From Erinaceus europaeus (lineage: Eukaryota; Chordata; Mammalia; Eulipotyphla; Erinaceidae): a stretch of DNA of 64,000 nucleotides. The notes beneath the pieces were generated by a model, which made no database searches, was not told the origin of the DNA, and saw nothing but the letters and a program-made list of their open reading frames with translations. Numbering within the stretch: position 1 is the first letter of the stretch; each line of letters starts with the position of its first letter. Below are positions 55,346 through 64,000 of this stretch, piece after piece. The stretch covers positions 1,745,573 through 1,809,572 of the forward strand of contig NC_080168.1 in NCBI RefSeq assembly GCF_950295315.1, given 5' to 3'. The position numbers and the translations under genes are program-made.

Positions 55346-55570
55346 TTTTATAGGTCAGAGAAGCACTAGCACTGAGGACCATGCCTTACTAATATGGGCT
55401 GTATGTCAAGCTTCACAGGATAGGAAGTGGGCAGCCAGCTTTAAGCTATGTAGTTAGGGTGGTACGTTGCCTGCACACACATAGGAGTTTGCCCAGAAAG
55501 TCACGTGTGCTGAGGGGGAAAAGTGACATAGTTCAGAACAGGCATAACCACAGACTTCATGCACAGAAGA
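55346..55570. other. unique DNA, no feature recognised
   Basis: Mixed composition between an L1 fragment and a SINE head; no gene signal. Confidence 0.35.
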
Positions 55571-56254
55571 GCAGCCCAGGGGCACAGCGCATTAAGTGCA
55601 CAAGGTAGAAGTGCAAGAATCAATAAATAAATATTAAAAAAATTTTTTTAAAAGGGAGTCAGGCTGTGGTGCAGTGGGTTAAGCGCACATGGCACAAAGT
55701 GCAAGGACCGGCATAAGGATCCCGGTTCGAGCTCCCGGCTCCCCACCTGCAGGGGAGTCGCTTCACAGGCGGTGAAGCAGGTCTGCAGGTGTCTGTCTTT
55801 CTCTCCCCCTCTGTCTTCCCCTCTTCTCTCCATTTCTCTGTCCTATCCAACAACGACGACATCAATAAGCACAGCAATAAGTACAACAATGTTACACAAC
55901 AAGGGCAACAAAATGGAAAATAAATAAATATTAAAAAAAATTAAAAAAAAAAGAAGTGCAAGAACCAGCGTAAGGATCCCGGTTTAAGCCCCTGGCTCCC
56001 CACCTGCAGGGGGGCCGCTTCATGGGTGGTGAAGCAGGTCTGCAGGTGTCTGTCTTTCTCTCCCCCTCTTTGTCTTCCCCTCCTCTCTCCATTTCTCTCT
56101 GTCCTATCCAGCAGCGACATCAATAACAATAATGATAACCACATCACCGATAAAACAACAAGACCAACAAAAAGGGGAAAAAATAGCCTCCAGGAGCAGT
56201 GGATTCATAGTGCAGACACTGAGCCCCAGCAATAATCCTGGAGGAAACAAAAAA
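55571..56254 (+). mobile_element. outer long-form SINE split by a younger SINE
   Basis: Head piece GGGGCACAGCGCATTAAGTG at 55577; body resumes at 55952 (AAGTGCAAGAACCAGCGTAAGG) and runs to the 3' module (CTCCAGGAGCAGTGGATTC, AATAATCCTGGAGG). The inner copy lies at 55655-55945. Confidence 0.88.
55655..55945 (+). mobile_element. inner SINE nested in an older SINE
   Basis: Complete copy, GGGAGTCAGGCTGTGGTGC to GGAAAATAAATAAATATT. The duplicated target AGAAGTGCAAGAA comes from the tRNA part of the outer SINE; a short extra A/T-rich stretch lies between the first target copy and the inner head. Confidence 0.9.
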
Positions 56255-56274
56255 AGGTAGGAGTGTCAGACAAC

Positions 56275-56430
56275 TTGGGGCTCACTGGGTGCCTCCACCT
56301 CCTGCACATGTCCACGCATATATTTCCACTTTCCTCTCTCTTTTTTGCTTCAATAAACACTGATTTGCTAGATTTTTGGTGGATTTTTCTGAATACCCCT
56401 CTTTTGCAAGAAAGAGACGAAAGCTTTACC
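56275..56430 (+). mobile_element. possible LTR fragment
   Basis: TTTTTTGCTTCAATAAACAC with flanking TG-rich sequence resembles an LTR poly(A)/U5 region. Weak evidence only. Confidence 0.25.
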
Positions 56431-57199
56431 GATTCAGTAGCTCACACTTTGCATTTACTCGCACCTAACGCTATGGAAGTTGCTGTGTGTGGGCTGATAC
56501 GGAGCCCCGCTGCACCCACCATCCCATGCCTGCCCGTGAACCCTGTGCGGTGTCCACGCCCAGTGTCTACCCGCTGCTATCTGGAGCGGGCACCTGAGAG
56601 GATGCACCTCTGGGCTGCAAGCAGCAGGTCTCGGGCATGAACCCGCTCCGCCCTGCCATCTATAAACCTTGGAGGGAGGCCTGGCAACCCGCAGGGCTGG
56701 GCACCCGCAACACAGGTCTCTGTTGGAAGCTGGCTTTGTGCTGGGTCTGGGGGTGGCAGGCTGTCCCTTTCCACCCACCCCCACCCGCATGGTGGGGCGA
56801 CACATGGAGACTGTGGACTCAAGGGGAGCTTGTGAGTCACCCTGCCCCCTCGCCCCCCCCTCCCCCCCGCAGCACACCATTTGGGCCTCCCCTGAGGATG
56901 GCGGGGCGGCTTGGCCCTGGGGCTGCGGGGTGGGGAGGGGGGGGAGGTAGGAGTGCGCATTCCAGTCATCAGGGAAAAAGCCCTGCACCTGAGTCCTATT
57001 GCCAGGCAGCGAGTGGAGCTCGGGCAGTGGTTGCAGGTGCAGGGTGCACGGGGTGGGGCAGGGCGGGGCTGGATAGGGAGAAGCAGGTGCACCTGAGCCG
57101 GGTCTCCTGGCGGGCGCGTGGCAGCCCCGGAAGCACCTGTTCCTCAATCGATCTTTTAAACTTTTTATTTACTCTTATTTATTAATGAGAGAGGAGGTG
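56431..57199. other. GC-rich DNA upstream of the CpG promoter
   Basis: Stop-free frames up to 230 codons occur on the minus strand but look compositional (Pro/Arg/Gly-rich, no domain). Confidence 0.4.
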
Positions 57200-57319
57200 G
57201 GGAGGATGAGGGGACGCTGATGCTGGAGGTCCAGTGCTTTTACAGACCAGGAAAGGGACGCCTCAGAGTGCCTTCACCCCCCTCTCCTGTTGTGACGATC
57301 CTGGAGACAGAAAACAGGT

Positions 57320-57650
57320 CTCCTGTCACCGCGGGCCCTGAACCGCAGCCCACTGGCCGGCTCTCGCGCCCTGTCCTGGGCGCCCGCGCCACCTGGCCCG
57401 TGCGGACTCCCCACCATGCCCACGTGGAATCAAGCGCTGGGCGGGACTGTGACGTCGACCGGCCACGCCCACCACAGGCGACCACGCCCCTCCGCATGTG
57501 GCTCCGCCCCGGAAGTGACGTAAAACAGGACCCTTGATAAGACGGGGCGGGCCCACTACGGCATCAGAATCTTGCTGGGGGTTGGGGCCGCTGGTTGTGG
57601 GCTGTGAGGGCTGCTCTTCCTGGGGGTTGGGCGGCCGGGCGGCGCCGTGG
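57320..57650 (+). promoter_or_regulatory. orphan CpG-island promoter
   Basis: Dense CpG stretch with E-box CACGTG (57421-57426), CRE-like TGACGTCG (57450-57457), several CCACGCCC/CCGCCCC GC-type boxes and a composite ETS/CRE CCGGAAGTGACGTAA (57509-57523). A GATAAGA AT-step lies about 15 bases on. The plus direction is favoured because the ETS/CRE cluster precedes GGGCGGGCCCACTACGGC; a possible donor GAG/GTAAAT is at 57682/57683. No conserved coding sequence follows, so the transcript may be noncoding. The gene is not identified. Confidence 0.55.
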
Positions 57651-57799
57651 GCTTTTTTCCCTGATTGTGTTTGTGCAGTTGGAGGTAAATTGCATGATTT
57701 TTGACCCACCAGCCGACAGGCGGTTCAGAGCCGCCAGCGCCTTGTTTGAAGCTGCTGAGCTCGGACTGACATTTTGCAAACGTGGGGATGCTGCTTAGG

Positions 57800-58004
57800 C
57801 GACTCCCCTAAAGCTGCTCACGGGAGTCGCCCTTACTGGGAGCTAGTGGCTGGCAGCCAGGGACTTGGGGCGTGGGGGCTGATGGGCTCTTCCTTAAAAA
57901 AAGAAAAAAAAAAAAAGCGGGATGTAAGAATTGAGGGAACTTTTTTGTTTTCTAAGAAGCTGAAGGAAAAAGGATTTGGAGTTTAGAACTCACGGCAGAG
58001 AAGC
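57800..58004. other. sequence downstream of the orphan promoter
   Basis: No coding potential; A-rich run at 57895-57916. Confidence 0.35.
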
Positions 58005-58005
58005 G

Positions 58006-58236
58006 GGGCCAGGTGGTGCACCCGGTTAAGCACATAAATCACGAGCTCCTGAGCCCGGGTTTGAGCCCCCACTCCCCACCTGCAGTGGGGAAGCAAGTCT
58101 GCAGGTGTCTCACTTTGTTTTTCTTCCTCTTAATTTCGGCTCTGTTGAATCGGGAAAAAAGGAAAAAGTGGTCACTGGTAGCGATGGACTCAGTGTAGAC
58201 CCCCTAGTCCCAGCCATAACCTTGGAGGCAAAAGAG
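58006..58236 (+). mobile_element. older long-form tRNA SINE
   Basis: GGGGCCAGGTGGTGCACCCG head, GGGTTTGAGCCCCCACTCC, T-rich body, and a diverged 3' module (GTAGCGATGGACTCAGTG, ATAACCTTGGAGGC). Confidence 0.8.
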
Positions 58237-58494
58237 AAGCCAAGGTGGGCGACAAAACTCACTGGGGAGGTGCCTTGTTTGCAGCGAGACCCAGGTTTTA
58301 GGCCAGCCCCTCCATACCGGGGGTAGCTTGGGCGCTGTCTCTATTTTCTGCAGAAGTCTGCTGGGGGCAAACTGCCAGTACAGAAAGGGCTTTACAAAGT
58401 CGCTAGTTCTCCTTTCAGTTGTGTGTGTGTGTTGGGGGCGGGAGTAGAGGGTAAGGAGCAGCTGTGGGGTTTTAATCCTTAAAAATCCCAGCCA

Positions 58495-58580
58495 GCGGTA
58501 TAGCTCACCTGCAGAGTGCAGCTTTGCTATACACAGCCTCCAGGGTTCAAGCCTGGTTCTCACCACACTCAAGGTAGATT
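58495..58580 (+). mobile_element. old SINE head
   Basis: CAGCGGTATAGCTCACCTGC and GGGTTCAAGCCTGGTTC match A- and B-box regions; no body or tail. Confidence 0.5.
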
Positions 58581-60194
58581 AAGTGCTGTGGGTGTCATTT
58601 TAAATGAGTCTTAGCAGACGAGTTAAACCTAAAAACCCACGCTCCATTTGTTTAACTAGGAAAGCCTGCTGGCTGCTTTCCAGACTCAGTCAGATGCAGT
58701 TTTCAATAAGGGTGAACGCCGCTTTGAAGGCGCTCCTGGTGTCTGTTGAGGTGTCTTCCCAGAATTGCTGGGTTTTGTTCCTGCCTCTCCCTGGAGTAGC
58801 TGTCTTCTCTCCAGCTCAGGACCTGGGTTTTTGAAATAGTAAATCAAACCTGGGAGGCAACTCCCAACTAAGTGGGAGCTTCTTGGTCTGGAAGCCAAAG
58901 TCCTGACTATGGGGAGCATATCCTGACTGAGGTCTAGGCTGGTCCCTGGTGCTCTCCCTGGCCCCAGGGTCCCCACTTAAGGGTCTCCGCCTCCAGATGC
59001 TTCCCCTCAAGTGCCACTTTCTCAGCTGAAAGTCAACTACCCAACTTGCTTTAACTGGCGCCCTTGGGGCCCTGGTAGAGTCCTGCTGACTCCTGTCTTG
59101 TCTAGACCCTTGAGAAGGCGGCAGACTCCTTAAAGATGCCCTGTACCACTCTTAGCACACACACCCCCCCCACACACACCGGGGTGTAGGTGGCCGGGCG
59201 AACAGCAAGGCCCTAGAATTACTGGTGAGGGTGAGTCCCTGACATCAGAGGTCTGCTAGTGAGGTGGGGGGGAGACCAAGCTCCCCTCCAGACCTTCTGG
59301 GGCCTCGCGTTGAGGGAGCAGGTGTGATGGCTTTAGGCTGAGCCTGTGTTGAAGGTGTTGGAATTGGAAGTAGAAACAGCAGCTCGTAGCTCTCGCTGCA
59401 GGCTGTGGTGTGGGAAGCGCTTGGGACGGAGAACTACAAAACTACCTGAAATGCCAACCCCCCCTCATAAGAGGCCAGGGGGGCTTAACTGCAGCCCTCA
59501 GCTGCGTACCCTGACTGACACTTGAAAGACAACTGTTTCCAAGAGCCTTGGAGCCCTGGATGCTGGACACTGGTCCCTGTGTTGCCTTTGCTCTGCTCAG
59601 GGACCCTTCCAGCTCAGCCTCCTCACAGCACCTGTGTATGGTGGGGTGGGGTGGGGTGGGGGTATGCCTGCTGTCACAATTAAAAGCCAGTTTCCTCACA
59701 CTAAACCCCTAGCTAGACCCAGCTGTGCTAGTTCACACTTGGCTTCTCTGCGTGCTGGCATAATGGCCCTCCCTGTGCCCACCTGGTATCCTCTTGCTAA
59801 TCAGCAACGATAGGTGTCACCTGCCTGCTGGGTGTGGAATTCTAACGAGTGACTCCTGAGCTGGGAGTAACTGCACAAGATGAGAACGTGAATGGCTCTA
59901 GGTACAAGCCAGTTGTCAGATACTCAAGAACCTCTGATGGAGCCCTAGCTGGATGCTGGACGCTGGGTGTGGGGGCTCCCCAAGGACTCAAGCATCAGGG
60001 ACTCCATTGCTCCTCTCCAGACCAGGAAGGGGGACCCCTAAGGCCTTCTGGTCTCCATATGGGGTCCTGAGGACCACTTCCCCTTGGGCAGGGAAATTGG
60101 GCTTGGGTCAGATCAGCAGAATGCTGTCATCTCCTGACAGGAAGACTCTGGAGGGGAGACTTATCCCAACAGCCAGATTTGAGCCCTGTTACTG

Positions 60195-60197
<3 letters not shown>

Positions 60198-60234
<37 letters not shown>
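60198..60234. repeat. (TG)n microsatellite
   Basis: About 18 TG dinucleotides. Confidence 0.97.
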
Positions 60235-60236
<2 letters not shown>

Positions 60237-60282
60237 TTCTGGACACAAAGTTCCTACTGGAGGAATGACCTTCACTTCCCCA

Positions 60283-60330
60283 GATCTGCGGGCCCCGTGC
60301 TCATTCCCAGATCTGCGGGCCCTGTGCTCA
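60283..60330 (+). repeat. short duplicated segment
   Basis: CCCAGATCTGCGGGCCC followed by a GTGCTCA-type end occurs twice in tandem, 26 bases apart. Confidence 0.85.
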
Positions 60331-61130
60331 CTAAACCTACTGGGAGGACCGTTTGCCTGCAGGATCCTGTGAGGCTCACTTGGCAACTCATTGCTTTAGG
60401 GGCATGTTCATGACTGTCCTGTCTACTCGAGTTGAACCTGGCCGTATCCTTGAGCCCTGTCTCATGGGCTACTTGACACTCTGAAGGTTCAGCTACGGGT
60501 TTGACGGCTGGAGCCAACAAACTGACTCAGACTGGGACTGGAGACACCTTAACTCCTCCTCCTGGTCCTTTGCAGACTCCCTTTTGGGAGTAGATGTACT
60601 GACTTGGGCAAGCCAGCAGACAGGAATGAAAAGGGGGGGGTAGGGGAATGCCTGGGGTTTGTGGCGGCTTCCACTCCTGAGTCCTACAGGCTTGGGGGTG
60701 GTATTCCCGTTAGTGGCGCTTTCACTCCACGCTCCCGTGCCCCTGACTGTGCCTGCTCGCGCCCTAGTGTCACGTTCCCGCTGTTTTCACTTCTATCTAA
60801 TCCACTTGCACTTGAGATCCTGAATGCTACATCCCCTCAGCAAAGCCAGTAAATAGCCCGAGCCCAGGCCATTTGCTCAGACTCGGGTACAAACCACTGA
60901 AGGTGCAGGTGTCATGAAGCGGCACTTCTGGCCCTCCATGTGCTGCTGTCTTGTTTGGCCCCATCAGAGCTGGCCCAGCACTTTCCTAAAGCTCCTCCCC
61001 TTTGTTGCTTAGCACAGGCTGTTTGCATGACTGCGAGTGTCTGGGGCCGATCTCTGGCACCATGTGACAGCAAACCATGCCATGGATATAAGGTGGGAGT
61101 GTGTGGTGCTTCACATCCATGAAAAATCAA

Positions 61131-61300
61131 GCCCAGGGGTTAACTCGCCCAGTAGAGCGTACACTTCATGATGCAAGGATCAGGATTCCAGACTGTGGCC
61201 ACCATGTGGGAACCTGATGCAGAAGGGGGAAGCTTCAGGAGCAGCGAGTCAACCCTGTGCTGTCTTAAGGAGCCTGCCCAGAGCCGTGGGATTGTGCAGG
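61131..61300 (+). mobile_element. very old tRNA SINE relic
   Basis: GGTTAACTCGCCCAGTAGAGCG head and GGATTCCAGACTGTGGCCACC B-box-like region, followed by GGGGGAAGCTTCAGGAGCAG. Confidence 0.45.
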
Positions 61301-61570
61301 TGCCAGAGCCCCAGCTAAAAGCTGATGGCAAGAAATATAGAAGCAGGGAGGTGACTTGGCAGCCAGCGTATGGACTTGACCTGCATTGGATGGGGCCCTG
61401 TGGCAAGACTTGATGTGGGCTTGGCAGGATAGTTCACCCAGGAACAGGGCAGGCTGCTTTCACTTGGGGGTCCCAGGGCATGGTCTGGTACGTGCGATAC
61501 TGGGGAACAAACGGGGGAGCCTCCCACGTGAGGGGCCCAACGTTGCACTGCACCAAACCTCATCTGACTA

Positions 61571-61735
61571 GATGGGGCTCACCCTGGAGAACACACACAT
61601 GGCCGTGTGCGGGGGCCCATGTTCAAGCCTCTGGTCCCCACCTGCAGGAAGGACACTCCATCATGAGAGAAGTGGAGCTCAGAAGGTGTTTTCTCTGGCT
61701 TCCCCCTCCATTTCTTAAAGCCATGCGGTGTGGTG
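61571..61735 (+). mobile_element. old tRNA SINE
   Basis: GGGGCTCACCCTGGAG head, CATGTTCAAGCCTCTGGTCC, CCACCTGCAGGAAGGACAC, then a degraded body. Confidence 0.6.
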
Positions 61736-63690
61736 GATTCATGCAGGCAGCGAGTCCCAGCCGTTATCTCCCATGGGAATAAAAAGTGCACCTTAGTTAC
61801 CATGTGTGAGGGCAACCTGGACTCGAGCCTGTGGCCCCCACCTGGGGGTAGGGCAGTGAACTCACAGGTCGATATTTATAACCAGCCCTGCACACTTTGT
61901 AAATGTGGTCTTATGCAGAGAAAAGCATGAAGCTGAGTTGCCCCCATGTGAGGATTGCTGAGTTAGATCTCTCCTGGAAACACCTGGGGATTTTTGGCAG
62001 TTCTTCCCATCTGATCGTTACTGTTCCCAGCTGGTGTGCAGAAGTCTCTATTGGCCCCAGAGGCTGGAGGTTGTTGGAGCCTGGGGGTAGTCTCCCAAGA
62101 GAATAGGCTCTCTGCCTCCCAGGGCAGTACCCTGAAAGTCGCCTCTTCAGGTTAATGGCTCCCTAGACCCTCTTTAGGACATGCCCCTCATGCCTCTGTT
62201 CTGCAGCTGGTAACTGATGTGTTTACATAGGGCGGGGAGGGCTTTTCACTGAGTCCAGGCTTCTCTGTGTGTGGAACCCTGTTCAGTCTGGTAGCTGGCC
62301 CGGGAGAGAAACAAGTCTGCTGAACGTCACAGAACCTGTGCCTGGAGGAGGAGGCCAGTGGGCATCCTGTGATGATTTCTCTCCTTGTCAGGAGATCGGA
62401 GACTTTTCTGTTCCCGGTTGGAGTCTCAGAAAAGTGCAATTGTGCAAAAGCAGGACTGCCCTGAGCCACTCACACGGTTTGCATCTCAGTTGTGCCAACT
62501 TGCACTCTGCCGGAGAGGCTCCACTTCTGACTGAAGTCACAATCACAACAGGATTTCTTGGGAAGGGCCACATGTGGAAATATATCAACTCGCAATTCTG
62601 ACGGCAGCAGGTGCAGCAGTTCAGTGGCCGCTAAGAGGCTCAGGAGATCTGCATGAGGGACTATGCTAGGAGTCGACCATCCAGGGCTCAGCTGGGTGGG
62701 TGGGAATCCTGCCTCCTCCAGGAAGACCCTCTGGCTGCAGCTGCCGATGTCTGGAGGCTCAGACAGCCTGGGCATAAAGCACCTCAGACTGACTTGTTTA
62801 AGCGAGTCCTGTTGCTTCTTGGGTTTGGCCTCTTGGCACGGATAGACTTTATTCTTCCTTATCTGTGAGCCCTCAGCAAACAGGTGGCCTCTCTCAGTAG
62901 CCGGTGGTGTGTTTTCCGTGGGACCATTTTTTGGTCAGTGTTTTGATGTGAACATACAGCACATCTCTTAAGTATCGAGTCTCTTTCCAGCCAGGTGTTT
63001 TCTGTGTAGCAAGTTAAAATCCCCGATGGCTGATCTGTTGATGCCTGAAATCCTGGCCTGCACCAGGCAGGCAAAGGCCACTGTTAAGGATTACTAGTCG
63101 GATGTATGTCTGTCTGACGTCGGGCTGTTCAGTGACTCTGCATCCAGACTGTCCCCAGACTGAGAGGCCGGGGTTGGGGGGGCATAGGGTGTGGCTGGAA
63201 AGGCTGATGTCAGTGGCATCCACACTGGTACCTGAGCTTGGTGGATCTGCAGAACCAGAGGGAAGAGAGGCCTGTCTGCTGCAGAACTGGCTGTATCAGG
63301 GGGGACCATGGGCCAAGTGTCCGAGCTCCGGCCGCTTCATCCACGTCCTAGCAAGTCTAGTTTCAGTGTTAGCACAGCCTGGCAAGCGAGTCACTTCAGG
63401 GTGAGGCAAGATAAGATGGAGGCAGTGGTGGAGAAAGTTTCCACTGGAGGAGTTAACTTTGTTCCTCTTCCTAAAGGTCTTTGAACTTGTACAGTGTTCC
63501 CCACTCTGCCAGTCTGGCCTGCAGGAATGCTGTTCATTTCTCACCAGCAGTGATTACCATTTTCTTCCTGCCTACATGAGCACAAACATAATCCTATGTC
63601 TGATGGGCAAATGTGATCTTATCACTTGATGAGTCTTTCCCAGAGCCCTCAGCGGTGGCACTCACTTGTCATTGCTCAATATGGGGCAGG
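61736..63690. other. unique region, no gene recognised
   Basis: About 2 kb without supported exons. A SINE-head-like phrase (ACTCGAGCCTGTGGCCCCC) near 61820 is the only repeat trace. Confidence 0.35.
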
Positions 63691-63695
63691 TGGTC

Positions 63696-64000
63696 TTCTA
63701 GCGTTTGCCCTTCTTCCGTAGTCAGTCAACAGCGTCAGGTTGAGCCTGATGTAAAGTTTCGAGACCTCCTTTGAATTTGGAGAGGTGGCAGTCGTTGACT
63801 ATGTGGGTCAGTCTGTCTGTAGCCGCAGGGGGCAGTTCGGGTCATCTCTGGCTCCCCAGTGATGGAACATAGCGGCGCACCGGCCATGGCCTGTTTGATA
63901 GCGATTGAGGAGGGCCCAATCATAACATGCTAGGTCAAAGCCGGGTTGACGCTCGCAGGGGTCTGTGATGAGGTGTTTGTTCTTTACCTCAGCTGACTGC
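63696..64000 (-). pseudogene. non-L1 LINE reverse-transcriptase ORF, C-terminal part, frameshifted
   Basis: On the minus strand from the window edge one frame stays open for about 60 codons with motifs NKHLITDP, RQPGFDL, LLNRYQTGHGRCA and HHWGARDDPNC. Then a C-run (five C where four restore the CxCG pattern) shifts frame; the next frame gives HIVNDC and FKGGLETLHQ and, after an in-frame TGA where Trp is expected, LRKKGKR and stop. This layout (RTGxG...C, WG..DxP.CxCG, HIV..C) is the zinc-knuckle-like end of several non-LTR retrotransposon ORFs. It continues past the window end. Confidence 0.6.

Larger units (their letters stand above)
58581..61130. other. long unique region, no gene recognised
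   Basis: About 2.5 kb of balanced composition with few repeats, downstream of the CpG promoter. Longest open frames are under 85 codons and show no family. May be exons or introns of a noncoding transcript. Confidence 0.35.

Noticed and set aside
56455..57147. 230-codon minus-strand frame upstream of the CpG promoter
   Set aside because: Pro/Arg/Gly/Cys-rich composition, no domain, no splice or start context; probably chance in GC-rich DNA.
57550..57800. Telomerase RNA or RNase P/MRP RNA gene
   Set aside because: No telomere-template-like CTAACCCTAA and no match to the conserved cores I know.
59875..59945. Second C/D snoRNA-like candidate (AGATGAG...CTGA) downstream of the CpG promoter
   Set aside because: Neither box fits the consensus and flanking complementarity is absent.
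61140..61230. C/D-box-like ATGATGC...CTGA arrangement
   Set aside because: Box C is imperfect, no terminal stem, and the stretch fits a decayed SINE head.

Overview
This is mammalian genomic DNA carrying four spliced protein genes in the order of the human 2q37.3 subtelomeric block: D2HGDH (+), GAL3ST2 (+), NEU4 (+) and PDCD1 (-). The dominant repeat is a tRNA-headed SINE with an A box, a GGTTCGAGCCCCCGGCTCC B-box region, a CT-rich body and a CAACAA/GGGCAACAAAAGGG tail. I associate it with hedgehogs, so the best guess is Erinaceus europaeus or a close relative. That assignment rests on memory of the repeat family; no search was run.

Layout: 1-8.9 kb holds nine coding exons of D2HGDH (mitochondrial D-2-hydroxyglutarate dehydrogenase). 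8.96-10.75 kb is a two-type minisatellite containing an inserted retrotransposon fragment. 13.05-17.04 kb is GAL3ST2 (Golgi galactose-3-O-sulfotransferase, four coding exons). 22.28-25.12 kb is NEU4 (sialidase, three coding exons) with a G-rich minisatellite filling most of intron 1. 29.70-38.30 kb is PDCD1 (PD-1, five coding exons, minus strand, convergent with NEU4). Its intron 1 contains a tandem array of about 4.2 kb with a 1,408-bp higher-order duplication. Upstream of PDCD1 lie a 68-bp array (39.48-40.20 kb) and a CTCACACAGGTCCC array (41.4-42.83 kb). From 44.4 to 56.3 kb the DNA is mostly L1 fragments and SINEs, several nested. A CpG-rich orphan promoter with CRE and ETS motifs sits at 57.3-57.65 kb, followed by about 6 kb with no recognisable coding gene. 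The last 300 bases hold the C-terminal end of a non-L1-type LINE reverse transcriptase ORF, broken by a frameshift.

All four genes look intact: reading frame and splice phase are continuous across every intron, giving inferred proteins of about 498, 401, 416 and 287 residues. They do not form an operon or common pathway. D2HGDH is mitochondrial metabolism, GAL3ST2 and NEU4 modify terminal glycans (sulfation and sialic acid removal), and PDCD1 is a T-cell inhibitory receptor.

The most notable material is the density of minisatellites, which fits a subtelomeric position, and the way they sit inside or beside regulatory parts of PDCD1 and NEU4. Others are a remodelled PD-1 Ig domain, a shortened NEU4-specific loop, the orphan CpG promoter and the foreign-looking LINE fragments. 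I found no clearly novel multi-gene system.
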